NCBI GenBank assembly: GCA_963716585.1
Contig: CAVQTN010000004.1
Span: 372,001-436,000, forward strand
Origin: JAICUY01 sp963716585
Lineage (GTDB): Bacteria; Chloroflexota; Limnocylindria; QHBO01
DNA: 64,000 nt
Direction of reading: 5' to 3'
Positions 9,893 to 20,385 of the stretch are shown here, piece by piece. Position 1 is the stretch's first letter. Each line of letters opens with the position of its first letter. The notes below the pieces were generated by a model. The model was given only the letters and a program-made list of their open reading frames with translations. It made no database searches and was not told where the DNA came from. Both the position numbers and the translations under genes were made by a program.

Positions 9893-10305
9893 CCCTCCTT
9901 CGCGCCGCTCGACTTCGCGGTGCTGGGCCTCGAGCCTGGATCCTTCGAACCGGTCGTCGCCGAACCGCTCGCGTCGGAGCCCTTCTGCGTGGTCGTCGGC
10001 GCGGCTCCGGCATCGGCTGTGCCCGATCCAGCCTTCCCTGCGCCCTCGGGCACAGTTGTGCTCGATGCGCCGGGGATACCGTCGGGCGCTGCGCCGGACT
10101 TGCCATCGCTTCGGTTGGCCGATGAGCCGCTGCGCGAATCGGTCTTGTAGAAGCCCGATCCCTTGAAGATGATCCCAGCCGGAAAGAGGACCCGGCGAAG
10201 CGGGCCGCCGCACCGCTCGCAGGCGGTTGGGCCGTTCTCGGACATGGGGTGAATAACTTCGACGGTGTGGCCGCACAGTCGGCATTGGTAGTCGTAGGTC
10301 GGCAT
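9889..10305 (-). CDS. FmdB-family zinc-ribbon protein
   Basis: A 138-aa protein starting MPTYDYQC, typical of the FmdB/CxxC regulatory-protein family. The N-terminal domain has two cysteine pairs (CRLC and CERC) for one zinc and a glycine-rich GIIFKGSGFY segment. The remaining ~85 residues are low-complexity Ser/Gly/Ala/Thr-rich sequence, common in this family. FmdB proteins are small and widely conserved, with no settled biochemical role. It converges on the zinc-ribbon repeat gene, and both stop codons are formed by one CTAG. Confidence 0.88.
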   Translation of the reverse strand: MPTYDYQCRLCGHTVEVIHPMSENGPTACERCGGPLRRVLFPAGIIFKGSGFYKTDSRSGSSANRSDGKSGAAPDGIPGASSTTVPEGAGKAGSGTADAGAAPTTTQKGSDASGSATTGSKDPGSRPSTAKSSGAKEG

Positions 10306-10428
10306 GGGGCTCGTGATCAGCAGAACGGGCCGCAGAGCAGGCCCGGTCTCGCATGATGCCAGTCGCGGCCCTCCCGCGCAACGCGAAGGCGCAGGTCCCC
10401 CGCGGTCATTCGAGCGCAGGTGGTCGGA

Positions 10429-11628
10429 TCAGGCGTTCGACGCGCGGGAAGCGAAGGGCAGCCGCCATCGGCGTGCCGGGGCCGGGGATTCCATCGCCGC
10501 CTGGCGCGTCACCAGCCGAGCGATGTTGTGCAGGTCCGTGCTGATCCGATCCTTCGGGAACTTGGTGATCAGCGGGCGTCCCTCGTTGGCCGCGATCACG
10601 GCCTTGGGGCCGTTCGACACGACCGTCGCCGAGATGGGAAGGCCCAGCGACTGCGACATGTCATGCAGGGACACGCCATGGTTCGCGCGGTTCACGATCA
10701 CGCGCACGACGTCGCCGAGACCGACCTGCCGAGCCAGCTCGAGGAACTGTGACGAGTTTCGGATTGGGCCGACCTCCGGTGTGACCACCAGAAAGATCTC
10801 GTTCGCCACGGTCAGCATGGCCATCGTCCGATCGTCGTAGCCGGGGTGGTTGTCGATGATGACGTAGGCGTGGTGCGAACGTCCCCATTTCAACGCGGCG
10901 AGCAGCAGATCAACCCCGACCTTCTCCGAGTCTCCCGGCTCGTTGCCCCACGTCAGCACCCGCAGACCGCTGCCCTGATGGGTCGCGGTGAGGTGCTCGA
11001 AGGCCGCATCGTTCCACTCCGACCGGTCACTGTCGGCAAGATCGACGAGGCCCATGCTGCTCGGAACCTGGAGCACTGAGGTCACGTTGCCGACCCCGAC
11101 GTCGGCATCGAGCAGCAGGACGCGCTCCCGCGTCTGCTCACGCAGCGCGACCGCCAGGTTGACCGCGATCGTCGTCTTCCCGACGCCGCCCTTTGGAGCG
11201 AAGACGCTGATGGCCCGACCCTCGCCGATCGGCCCGGCCGCGTCGTCCACCGGCGTGGCGGACGGATCCGCGGGCATCTCGTGTCCCGCACGAATCAGCA
11301 GAGCCTGCAGCCGATACACAAGAGCGTCGGCCTGCAGTGGCTTGAGGGCGAGTTCGTCGGTGGCGCCCCATTGCTCGGTGAAGTCGGGCGACTCGTCGCC
11401 GAAGAGCAGTAGCGTGGGGGTCGCGCGCTCGCTGTGGAGAAGATCGTGGAGCTGGCGGACGGTCCCCGGATCGGCGTCGCAGTCGAGGACCGCGAGATCA
11501 AACGTCGCGCCCTCCGACAGCGCCTCGCCGATCTTCTCGTGTACGACGGCGAAGCCGGCTCGATCGAGCGCGCTGACGTACTCGTCGGCATCTCCGGCGA
11601 GCGCCAGGAGGACGGTGGGTCGCTCCAT
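10429..11628 (-). CDS. CpaE-like ATPase: receiver-like domain fused to MinD/ParA-type ATPase
   Basis: About 399 aa. The N-terminal ~110 residues resemble a response-regulator receiver, with a potential phosphoacceptor Asp49 in AVLDCD and a Lys in ALKPLQ. The second domain is a MinD/ParA ATPase with a deviant Walker A at 146-152 (KGGVGKT), then LLLDADVGVGN and IIDNHPGYDD. In characterised systems CpaE/TadZ proteins localise type IV/Tad pili or other surface machines. No pilus gene is in view, so the cargo is unknown. The ATG at 11628 has an AAGGA site; the frame continues upstream but without plausible sequence. Confidence 0.85.
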   Translation of the reverse strand: MERPTVLLALAGDADEYVSALDRAGFAVVHEKIGEALSEGATFDLAVLDCDADPGTVRQLHDLLHSERATPTLLLFGDESPDFTEQWGATDELALKPLQADALVYRLQALLIRAGHEMPADPSATPVDDAAGPIGEGRAISVFAPKGGVGKTTIAVNLAVALREQTRERVLLLDADVGVGNVTSVLQVPSSMGLVDLADSDRSEWNDAAFEHLTATHQGSGLRVLTWGNEPGDSEKVGVDLLLAALKWGRSHHAYVIIDNHPGYDDRTMAMLTVANEIFLVVTPEVGPIRNSSQFLELARQVGLGDVVRVIVNRANHGVSLHDMSQSLGLPISATVVSNGPKAVIAANEGRPLITKFPKDRISTDLHNIARLVTRQAAMESPAPARRWRLPFASRASNA

Positions 11629-11737
11629 TCGAATCCTTCCCGGTGGGGGTACGGTGACTGACCGCACCAGTGTCGGACCGACCGAACCGGACGACAATGG
11701 GACCGGGGGCCAATGGCCGCCGCAGAAGGTACTAGCG

Positions 11738-12469
11738 CTACGCCCCGCGCAGCATGCGCATGCCGCACTTCGGACAGTAGAACGCGGCGGCACTCCCCGC
11801 CTCGAACCCGCAATGGGCACAGGTCAGCCCTGACCGGGCGCCGAGGGTCGGCAGCCGTGCCTGATCGGCGGCGCCGAGGCTGTAGCCGGAGGCCACCACC
11901 TGCTGGTAGAGGCTGGAGAGCAGCTTCTGGCCGACGCGTTCGGTGTCGCCGCGCAGCCCCTTGCCGCCCCAGCCGACGACGGCGCGCACGATCAGCTCGC
12001 CCGAGAGCTCGTCCCAGTGGCTCGCCAGACCGCCGACCACGGCGTTGTAGCTCGGGTAGCCGCTGGTATCGGTCTCCCCGTAGAGGAGCCCGCAGACGAA
12101 CGTGTCGACCGTCATGTCGAGGGCGTCGGTCAGCTCGAGCACATACAGCCCGTGGCGCCCGATCGGTCCGAGCTCGCGCCGCGCCAGGACCCATTGTTGC
12201 ATCTCGTTGAAACGCTCCAGCGTGGGGGCCGCGTCGCTGTACTCCAATGGCAGCGGCTCGATCACCTCGGGCGGGGTCTGGCTCAGCGGCTCGACGATGC
12301 CAGGCAGCATCGCGACCACGCCCGCGTCGGCCTGCATCCGCAGCCCGTCGCTGCTGCGCGCCACGAAATTGAGCTTGAGCGCGTACTGCTGCGCAGACAC
12401 ATCCTCCTGCACCGGCGTCGGCGGCCCAGGCTGGTCCTCGTCCTTCTTCCTGTGTCTCAGAAACGACAT
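11738..12469 (-). CDS. Unknown protein with C-terminal zinc ribbon
   Basis: A 243-aa protein not assignable by inspection. It begins MSFLRHRKKDED, has a mixed alpha/beta-looking middle without obvious membrane segments, and ends in a zinc ribbon with two cysteine pairs (CAHCGFEAG...CPKCGMRM, about residues 218-240). A GAGGAG ribosome-binding site precedes the ATG, and TAGAAT lies at 12507-12512 on the minus strand. It precedes the CpaE-like gene by 109 nt on the same strand, so the two may be co-transcribed. Its zinc ribbon resembles those in two other proteins of this window. Confidence 0.75.
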   Translation of the reverse strand: MSFLRHRKKDEDQPGPPTPVQEDVSAQQYALKLNFVARSSDGLRMQADAGVVAMLPGIVEPLSQTPPEVIEPLPLEYSDAAPTLERFNEMQQWVLARRELGPIGRHGLYVLELTDALDMTVDTFVCGLLYGETDTSGYPSYNAVVGGLASHWDELSGELIVRAVVGWGGKGLRGDTERVGQKLLSSLYQQVVASGYSLGAADQARLPTLGARSGLTCAHCGFEAGSAAAFYCPKCGMRMLRGA

Positions 12470-12572
12470 GCGCGCGAGCTCCTCGTTGTCCGATGGGCGC
12501 GGCCGATTCTAACAGGCGTTCCAGGCCGACCGGCTATAGCCCGATGGGCGGGTCGCCAGGCCGACGGGCGGC

Positions 12573-15239
12573 CTACCCAAGCTGGCGGAGCTGGGCCTCC
12601 AGCTCCACGAGCCGCGCCCGCTCCCTGCCGACAACCTCGGCCGGCGCGCGCTCGACGAAGGACCGGTTGCCGAGCAGCCCGCGCAGCCGATCGATAGCTG
12701 CCTGCAGCTCGGCCACCTGGCGGGTGCGGCGCTCTGCGGCGGCGTGCTCTTCGCCGGAATCCGTCGTGAGCCACGCCGCGCCGAGAGGCGTCGCGGCCAC
12801 CGCGGCCGGCCGTTCGGCGCCGGTCACCACGACGAGCGGCCGAGCCCGGGTCATCGGCCCCAGGTAGGCCATACCGCGCTCGATCGCCCCCCGCTGCGCG
12901 TCCCCCGGCGGCGCGATGCTGAGCGGCATCCATGCGCCCGCCGCGACGCCGGCGGCCGTTCGCAGGTTGCGCACCTCGCGAATCGTGGCGGTCAGCTGGT
13001 CCATCTCGCCCTCGATCCCGACCTCGCGCGCGCCCGCCACCGGCCACGCCGCGACCATGAGCAGCGCGGCGCCACCGGTGACCTCCGGCGCGGCGATGTT
13101 CAGCGCCGACCAGATCTCCTCGGTCACGAACGGCATCAGCGGATGCAATACGCGCAGCAGGTCGGCGAGGCCTGCTGCCAGGCTGTGCCAGACCCGCGCG
13201 CGGTCGCCCGGACCGGCGTCCTCGCGGCGCAGCTCCAGCTTCGTCATCTCCACGAACCAGTCCGCGTAGTCGCTCCAGGCGAGCTCGTGCGCCGTGGCTG
13301 CGTAGCCGGCGAGGTCGAGGGCGTCCAGCTGGGCCGTGGCGCGCTCGACGCCGCCCGCGATCCGCGACCGCATCCAGGTCTCGGCCAGCGACGGTTCGCC
13401 CTCGGCCTCGGCCGCCTCGGCGGGGCGCGCGCCGAGGACAAACCGGGCGACGTTCCAGAGTTTGTTCGTGAAGTTGCGCGCGCCCTCGATCTTGGCGTCG
13501 GTCAGCACCTGGTCATGGCCCGGTGACGTGCCGGCGACCAGGGCGAAGCGCAGGGCATCGGCCCCCACCTCGTCGACCAGCTGCAGCGGATCGATCACGT
13601 TGCCCTTGGTCTTGCTCATCTTCACGCCGCCGGCGGCGCGCACCAGGCCATGCAGGTAGACGGTGCGGAACGGCTCGGTATCGGTGCAGAACAGCCCGAG
13701 CATCATCATCCGGGCGACCCAGAAGAAGAGGATGTCGTAGCCGGTCTCCATGACGGTGGTCGGATAGAAGCGGGCCAGGTCCGTCGTCGCTTCCGGCCAG
13801 CCGAGCGTCGAGAAGGGCCACAGGCCCGAGCTGAACCAGGTGTCGAAGATGTCGGTCTCCTGCGTCAGTTCGGCGACCGGCCGGCCGCACTCGGCGCAGG
13901 CATCCGGCCCGGCCTCGGCGTCGGACACCGTGACGTGGCCGTCCGGGCAGAACCAGGCCGGAATGCGATGGCCCCACCACAGCTGCCGGCCCACCGCCCA
14001 GTCGTGGATGTTCTCCATCCAGTGCACGTAGACCTTCGTGAGGTGCGTCGGCGTGATCTCGGTCCGTCCTTCTCTGACCGATGCCAGCGCGCGTTCGGCG
14101 AGCGGCTGCACGCGGATGAACCACTGCACGGAGAGGCGCGGCTCGACGACGGTGCCACACCGCTCGCAGTGGCCCACCGCCATCTCATGTGGCACCTCCG
14201 CCTCGAGGTCACCGGCGGCCCGCAGCCGCTCGACGATCTCCTGGCGCGCCGCATACCGATCGAGGCCCGCGAACTCGCCTCCCTGCTCGTTGACCCGAGC
14301 CTGTTCGTCGAAGATGCTGATCGCCGGCAGGCCGTGCCGCTTGCCGAGCTCGTAGTCGTTGGCATCGTGTGCCGGAGTGATCTTCACCGCGCCCGTGCCG
14401 AACTCGCGGTCGACCGCCTCGTCGGCGACGATGGGCAGCCGGCGACCCACGAACGGAAGGACTGCGTTGCGGCCAACCAGCGGCCGGTAGCGCTCATCGT
14501 CGGGATGGACCGCCACCGCCGTGTCGCCGAGCATCGTCTCGGGGCGAGTGGTGGCCACGCTGATCCACGCGTCGGGATCCGGCGTGCCGTCGTCGCGCTC
14601 GAGGTGGTAGCGAATCGTCCACAACCCGCCGGTCTCGTCGCGGTGGACAGTCTCGAGGTCGCTGATGGTCGTCAGGCAACGCGGGCACCAGGTCACCAGG
14701 GCCTCGCCACGGTATGCCAGCCCGGCGTCCCACAGCCGCTTGAAGGCGGTGCGCACTGCCCTCGCGCTGACCTCGTCCATCGTGAACCGCTCGCGACTCC
14801 AGTCGAGGCTGCAGCCCATCCGGGCCAGCTGCTCGCGGATAACCGGTCGCGTCGCGTTGATGAACCGCCACATGCGCTCGAGGTAGCGTTCCCGGCCGAG
14901 CGACACCCTGCTCTCCCCCTCGCCAGCGAGGATCCGGTCGAGCACCAGCTGTGCGGCGATGCTGGCATGGTCAAGGCCGGGCACCCACAGCGTGTCGTCG
15001 CCGCGCATGCGGTGGTAGCGGATCATCATGTCCTCGACGCTGAACGTCAGCGCGTGACCGATATGCAGCGCCCCCGTGACGTTCGGCGGAGGTTGGGTGA
15101 TGACGAAGCGCTCGGCCCCGGGTCGCGGCTCGTCGCTGGGGCGGAACGCGCCGCTCGCCTGCCAGCGGTCGTAGATCGCGCGCTCGACGGCCGCCGGCTC
15201 GTAGCGCGGCGCCAACTCGGCGGTTGTCTGCGTTGTCAT
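12573..15239 (-). CDS. valS: Valine-tRNA ligase
   Basis: An 888-aa class I aminoacyl-tRNA synthetase that charges tRNA-Val. It shows HIGH at residues 59-62 (PPPNVTGALHIGHA) and KMSKT at 540-544, with the editing domain between them, an anticodon-binding domain after, and a C-terminal coiled coil ending RARLVELEAQLRQLG, as usual for ValRS. The length is normal. The gene is preceded by a T-box leader with an intrinsic terminator, so expression should rise when uncharged tRNA-Val accumulates. A GAGG motif lies about 8 nt before the ATG. Confidence 0.98.
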   Translation of the reverse strand: MTTQTTAELAPRYEPAAVERAIYDRWQASGAFRPSDEPRPGAERFVITQPPPNVTGALHIGHALTFSVEDMMIRYHRMRGDDTLWVPGLDHASIAAQLVLDRILAGEGESRVSLGRERYLERMWRFINATRPVIREQLARMGCSLDWSRERFTMDEVSARAVRTAFKRLWDAGLAYRGEALVTWCPRCLTTISDLETVHRDETGGLWTIRYHLERDDGTPDPDAWISVATTRPETMLGDTAVAVHPDDERYRPLVGRNAVLPFVGRRLPIVADEAVDREFGTGAVKITPAHDANDYELGKRHGLPAISIFDEQARVNEQGGEFAGLDRYAARQEIVERLRAAGDLEAEVPHEMAVGHCERCGTVVEPRLSVQWFIRVQPLAERALASVREGRTEITPTHLTKVYVHWMENIHDWAVGRQLWWGHRIPAWFCPDGHVTVSDAEAGPDACAECGRPVAELTQETDIFDTWFSSGLWPFSTLGWPEATTDLARFYPTTVMETGYDILFFWVARMMMLGLFCTDTEPFRTVYLHGLVRAAGGVKMSKTKGNVIDPLQLVDEVGADALRFALVAGTSPGHDQVLTDAKIEGARNFTNKLWNVARFVLGARPAEAAEAEGEPSLAETWMRSRIAGGVERATAQLDALDLAGYAATAHELAWSDYADWFVEMTKLELRREDAGPGDRARVWHSLAAGLADLLRVLHPLMPFVTEEIWSALNIAAPEVTGGAALLMVAAWPVAGAREVGIEGEMDQLTATIREVRNLRTAAGVAAGAWMPLSIAPPGDAQRGAIERGMAYLGPMTRARPLVVVTGAERPAAVAATPLGAAWLTTDSGEEHAAAERRTRQVAELQAAIDRLRGLLGNRSFVERAPAEVVGRERARLVELEAQLRQLG

Positions 15240-15484
15240 TTCATGGCCTCAATTGCGCCGCATGCAGAAACCCGCTCGTCGAAGGACGAGCGGGTCGTCG
15301 TGGTACCACCTTCGTTCGCACCGGTCCAGGAGGGCCCGGCGCCTCGATCCCGCGCTAACGGGCGGACCCCGGCCGGCTCGCGTGCGACGTTCGCTCTCTC
15401 GTGCCGGGGCGGGCTTGCAGCCGGTGGCCCGCCGTCTCTAGCGGCCGTCGAAGAGGTACTCCTCACGGTCAATGCCGTGCGGCG
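15240..15484 (-). promoter_or_regulatory. T-box leader of valS
   Basis: The ~245-nt leader on the minus strand has the main T-box parts. Near its 5' end is an AGUA-type S-turn (GAGGAGUACC), followed by an AGAGA/distal-stem region (UAGAGACGGCGG), a possible GUC valine specifier at 15388-15386, the T-box sequence AAGGTGGTACCACG at 15299-15312, and a terminator hairpin. The UGGU in the T-box would pair with the ACCA end of tRNA-Val. Uncharged tRNA should stabilise the antiterminator. The specifier is my reading of the fold and needs covariance modelling. Confidence 0.85.
15268..15297 (-). terminator. Intrinsic terminator of the valS T-box
   Basis: On the minus strand a 10-bp stem (CCCGCTCGTC / GACGAGCGGG) with a 4-nt loop is followed by TTTCT. 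It lies just after the T-box sequence, where the alternative antiterminator would compete with it. Confidence 0.85.
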
Positions 15485-15490
15485 AGTCTA
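15485..15490 (-). promoter_or_regulatory. -10 box TAGACT of the valS leader
   Basis: TAGACT on the minus strand immediately precedes the T-box leader. No convincing -35 hexamer is visible. Confidence 0.5.
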
Positions 15491-15508
15491 GCACTCCGTG
15501 TCGAGAGG

Positions 15509-16759
15509 TCAGCGCGAGCGGTTGACCGTGACCCGCAGGGTCCCGTCCGACTGGCGTTCCATCTCGGCGTTGCCGTTCTCCATCCCGCTGATCACCGCCG
15601 CGACGTCGAAGTCGGCGTCATGCGTGGCGCGGTACACGAACTCTCCGGTCGGTCCCAGGCTCAGGCTGACCGAGCGAATGCCCACGACCTTCTCGAGCGA
15701 CTGCTTGAACGAGGTGATCGCGCCGAAGCTGCCGAGGCCCTTGACCACGATCCCGGTCGCGACCTCACCGTTCGCGTCCTGCGCTGGCACTGCCGCCGCA
15801 CCGCCCTCAGCGGCCGGCTGAAGCTGGCGGTCGAGCTCGGCCAGGCGCTCCTCGAGGCTCGGCTCGGGCGAAGGCGCCTCGACAGGCGCGGCGGTCCCGT
15901 TCGCCGAGACCGCGGGCGCGCCCTGCTCCTTATCGATACCAAGCATCGTCAGGCGCGAAGCGAGCGACTCGTCCGCTCGGGGCGCAGGAGGGGGACTCTG
16001 CGTCACGGCGGCAGCCTCCAGCGACGGCGCGGCGGGCATCCGCTTTGCCGCGGTGACGAATGCCGCGGGATCCTTGATCTCGGCGAGCTGCGTGAAGAAT
16101 GCACCCAGCTGGCGCTCGTGGTCGGCCAGGCGAGCGCGCATCGCAGCAACGTCCCGCTCGGTACTCTCGGAATGCCCGTGAAGCTGCTCTTCGAGCTGCT
16201 GGCGTCGCGCTGCGACCTTGCCCTCCGCTTCGGCGCGGATGCGCTCCTGCTCATCGCGCTCCCAGTCGCCAAACCCCTTGATGTCCAGCTCGGATCGGCG
16301 ACGCAGATCCTCTGCGCGCTCCGCGCCACGCTCGCCGACCTGCTCGACGCGCTTCTCGACCAGGGCCCGAAGCTCGGACAGGCTCCTGTCACGCGCCTCC
16401 TCGGCCACCTTGCGCATGGCGTCGACCAGGTCCTGCAGGAACGGATCGGCCGGCCCACTCGTTGCCGCCGGAGCATCCGGCGCCTCGATTGCCCCCGGAG
16501 CCGCGTCCGCGGCCGCTGGCGAGGAAGCCGCCGACGCGGGCATCTCGGCTGCGCTCGGCTGCAGCGGAGACGTCGCGCCCGGCGCGCCGGCGACGGGGGC
16601 GTGGTCGGTTGCGGCCATCGCCGGTGTCGGCTCCGCGCCGGACGGCTCGCCTGCCGTCGCGGGCGCGCCGGGCTGCGCATCCGGCGCAGCGTCGGTCGGC
16701 TGCTCGGCATCCGCGCTCCAGGGGAGGCGGAAGCCCGGACGCCGTGGGGTTGAATTCAT
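15509..16759 (-). CDS. Coiled-coil protein of unknown function
   Basis: A 416-aa protein. Residues ~20-105 are low-complexity Ala/Pro-rich. About 110-235 is highly charged and likely a coiled coil (RKVAEEARDRSLSELRALV... to RARLADHERQLGAF). After a second Pro/Ala-rich linker, the C-terminal ~75 residues (VKGLGSFGAITSFKQSLEKV onward) form a compact domain that resembles the small ACT/HMA-like modules written as sequence-to-V..V patterns in several bacterial proteins; I cannot name the family. The ATG has AGGTG upstream and TAGGAT about 45 nt away. It sits alone between valS and the divergent mscS. Confidence 0.7.
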   Translation of the reverse strand: MNSTPRRPGFRLPWSADAEQPTDAAPDAQPGAPATAGEPSGAEPTPAMAATDHAPVAGAPGATSPLQPSAAEMPASAASSPAAADAAPGAIEAPDAPAATSGPADPFLQDLVDAMRKVAEEARDRSLSELRALVEKRVEQVGERGAERAEDLRRRSELDIKGFGDWERDEQERIRAEAEGKVAARRQQLEEQLHGHSESTERDVAAMRARLADHERQLGAFFTQLAEIKDPAAFVTAAKRMPAAPSLEAAAVTQSPPPAPRADESLASRLTMLGIDKEQGAPAVSANGTAAPVEAPSPEPSLEERLAELDRQLQPAAEGGAAAVPAQDANGEVATGIVVKGLGSFGAITSFKQSLEKVVGIRSVSLSLGPTGEFVYRATHDADFDVAAVISGMENGNAEMERQSDGTLRVTVNRSR

Positions 16760-16886
16760 CGAGTGTCACCTGTGCGTTGAGATGCCCATCGGTGGGCTGC
16801 GGTCATCCTAGCCCGTTGACGTGGTGCACCCCGAGCGTTCGAAAGTACCGGCCGGATGACCCGGTCGTACGGCCCCGCATGATTGC

Positions 16887-16892
16887 TACCAT
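16887..16892 (+). promoter_or_regulatory. -10 box TACCAT of mscS (leaderless)
   Basis: TACCAT is followed by 7 nt and the ATG at 16900. An in-frame ATG at 16879 lies upstream of this box, so the box also argues for the later start. Confidence 0.5.
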
Positions 16893-16899
16893 CGCCGCG

Positions 16900-17798
16900 A
16901 TGACGATCTTCGGTTCCGAGGTTCATCTCGCGTCGTGGGCCGCCCAGCTGCTGGCGCTGGCCGCCATCGGCCTGGTGGCCCTGATTGCCTACGTCGGGCT
17001 GCGCACCACGACCCGCCTGGCCGTCCGCCACCTGCTGGAGCGACGCGCCACGCAGGACGCGGGTGACGCGTTCCCGGCCGTCGAACTGGAGCGCCGGGTT
17101 CGCACCCTCGAGCGCCTGGCGCTGCGCGTCGCCGCACTGCTGATCCTGGTGATCGCGACGCTCATGGGGCTCTCGACGTTCAGCGTCGACATCGGTCCGG
17201 CGGTGGCAGGGCTGGGCGTGGTGGGGATTGCCGTTGGGCTTGGCGCGCAAACGCTCATCAAGGATTGGCTGGCAGGCGTATTCGTGGTGCTCGAGAACCA
17301 GTACAGCCAGGGAGACGTCGTCCACATTGCCGGCGTCGAGGGCGTGGTCGAGGACTTCAGCCTGCGACGCACCGTGCTGCGCGATCTGAACGGCACGGTC
17401 CACTCGGTCCCCAACGGCCAGATCATGGTCGCGTCGAACCTCACGCGCGTCTGGGCGCGGGTCAACCTGGACGTCAGTGTGGGCTACGGGACCGATATGC
17501 AGACGGCAACCGACCTGATCGACGGCATCGGCCGGGAGCTGCAGGCCGATCCCGAGTGGGGGACGCGCATGCTCGAGGCGCCGGCGGTCGTGCGGGTCCA
17601 AGCACTCGGCGAGAACGGCGTGACGCTGAAGGTGCTCGGGCAGGTCCGTGCCGCCGAGCAGTGGGCCGTCGCCGGGGAGCTGCGGAAGCGGATCCTGGCG
17701 GCGTTCGCCGAGCATGGCATCGAGATCCCATTCCCGCACCGGGTGATGGTCTCGCCACCGACCGGCCCGGCCGACGGAGCCGCCGCCGACGCGCCGGA

Positions 17799-17802
<4 letters not shown>
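16900..17802 (+). CDS. mscS: MscS-family small-conductance mechanosensitive channel
   Basis: A 300-aa inner-membrane channel opened by membrane tension. Hydrophobic segments lie near the N-terminus and at about residues 75-120. The pore-lining helix has the alternating Gly/Ala pattern GLGVVGIAVGLGAQ, followed by the beta domain (GDVVHIAGVEGVVEDFSLR, then VPNGQIM) and a C-terminal alpha/beta domain. The ATG at 16900 is preferred because a TACCAT box sits 7 nt upstream; ATG at 16879 is possible. It converges on clpX and both genes end in one CTAG. Confidence 0.92.
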
Positions 17803-19094
<1,292 letters not shown>

Positions 19095-19103
19095 TTGACC
19101 GGC

Positions 19104-19109
19104 AGGATA
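19104..19109 (-). promoter_or_regulatory. -10 box TATCCT of clpX
   Basis: On the minus strand TATCCT is followed by 9 nt and the clpX ATG, giving a leader of zero to three bases. Confidence 0.45.
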
Positions 19110-19163
19110 GCACGGCACCTTGAGTACTCCCCTGCCGGCCGATGGTCGTGGGATGCTTGCGCG

Positions 19164-19661
19164 GTGCCTGACCGCATCACTATTTCATCGGTCGAGACCA
19201 AACTGGGACCGATGCTGCTGGCGACCTCTGCGCGCGGCATCCTGGCCGTCGGTCACGGGACCGATGCGACCGGGCTGCTGAGCGCGCTGAAGCGGCGGCT
19301 CCCCCACGCGGAGGTCGTGTCGGGGTCGAGCAACCGCGCCGCCTGGCTGGAGCTGTGGGCCGCCGGCGAGCGAATTGCGGCGCCGCCGGTCGACCTGCGC
19401 GGCCTGTCGACATTTGATGTCGACGTCTACCGGGCCGTCCGCCGCGTGGGCTGGGGGCAGACTGCCAGCTACGGCGAGGTCGCGGCCGCCATCGGGCGCC
19501 CCGGCGCCGCGCGGGCCGTCGGCGGCGCCATGAGCCGCTGCCCGCTCTTCCCGGCGGTGCCGTGCCATCGCGTCGTGCGTGCCGCAGACGGCTGGAGTGG
19601 GTGGGGACGCGACGACGGCCTGAAGCGCGGGCTGCTCGCCCGGGAGCAGGCGACCACCTGA
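19164..19661 (+). CDS. ogt: Methylated-DNA--protein-cysteine methyltransferase
   Basis: A suicide DNA-repair protein that moves alkyl groups from O6-alkylguanine to its own cysteine. The active-site motif PCHRV holds Cys134, preceded by the helix-turn-helix region (GQTASYGEVAAAIGRPGAARAV), and ends with the expected Trp/Gly segment and GLKRGLLAREQ. I chose GTG at 19164 (VPDRITISS) because the family fold begins there. The frame is open from an ATG at 19095, which adds 23 unlikely residues overlapping the clpX promoter. It lies between clpX and clpP on the opposite strand. Confidence 0.93.
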   Translation: MPDRITISSVETKLGPMLLATSARGILAVGHGTDATGLLSALKRRLPHAEVVSGSSNRAAWLELWAAGERIAAPPVDLRGLSTFDVDVYRAVRRVGWGQTASYGEVAAAIGRPGAARAVGGAMSRCPLFPAVPCHRVVRAADGWSGWGRDDGLKRGLLAREQATT

Positions 19662-19695
19662 CGCGGCATGTCCGCCCAGGCAGGCGCCTGGCGAC

Positions 19696-20382
19696 CTACT
19701 TCTTGGGCTTCGGCTCCGGTGACGCCGCCGCATCCGCCGCGGCCGCAGCCTTGGCATCGGGGACCTGTCCGCGCGCCGCCTGCGTCATGCTGATCAGCGA
19801 CTCGGTGTTGCCGACAAAGACCTCGTCGATGAGGCCGTAGGCCTTGGCCTCCTCGGCGCTCATGAAGTAGTCGCGCTCGGAGTCCTTCTTCACCTTGTCG
19901 AACTCCTGGCCGGTGTGCTTCGCCAGGATGTGCATCAGCCGGTCGGTCAGATGCATCATCTCGCGCATCTGGATCTCGACGTCGGGGGTATTGCCGCGGA
20001 AGCCGCCGGACCCCTGGTGGATCATGATCCTGCTGTTCGGCAGCGCGAAGCGCTTGGCGGTGGCGCCGGCCGCCAACAGGACCGCGCCCATCGAGGCAGC
20101 CTGGCCGATGCAGATCGTGCTCACCGGTGCCTTGAGGTATTGCATCGTGTCGTAGATCGCCAGCCCGCTGGTCACCACGCCGCCGGGCGAGTTGACGTAC
20201 AGCATGATGTCCTTCTCGGAGTCCTCGCTCTCGAGGAAGAGCATCTGGGCGATGATCAGGTTGGCAATGTGGTCCTCGATCGCGTCGCCGAGGAAGATGA
20301 TCCGCTCCTTGAGGAGCCGTGAGTAGATGTCGAAGGCACGCTCGCCGCGAGCGCTGCTCTCGATGACCATCGGGACGAGCAT
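19696..20382 (-). CDS. clpP: ATP-dependent Clp protease proteolytic subunit ClpP
   Basis: A 228-aa serine protease subunit that forms the tetradecameric chamber served by ClpX. The catalytic triad is visible as Ser97 (GQAASMGA), His122 (RIMIHQ) and Asp171 (SERDYF). The C-terminus is extended by ~20 residues rich in Ala and ending PEPKPKK, beyond the usual ~200 aa. It follows tig by only 3 nt, so the two are very probably co-transcribed. Confidence 0.98.
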   Translation of the reverse strand: MLVPMVIESSARGERAFDIYSRLLKERIIFLGDAIEDHIANLIIAQMLFLESEDSEKDIMLYVNSPGGVVTSGLAIYDTMQYLKAPVSTICIGQAASMGAVLLAAGATAKRFALPNSRIMIHQGSGGFRGNTPDVEIQMREMMHLTDRLMHILAKHTGQEFDKVKKDSERDYFMSAEEAKAYGLIDEVFVGNTESLISMTQAARGQVPDAKAAAAADAAASPEPKPKK

Positions 20383-20385
20383 GAA

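Noticed and set aside
13650..15491. A 613-codon open frame on the plus strand opposite valS
   Set aside because: It is antisense to a full-length ValRS with all motifs and covers the T-box. Its composition (His/Arg/Gly-rich) is typical of mirror frames in G+C-rich DNA.
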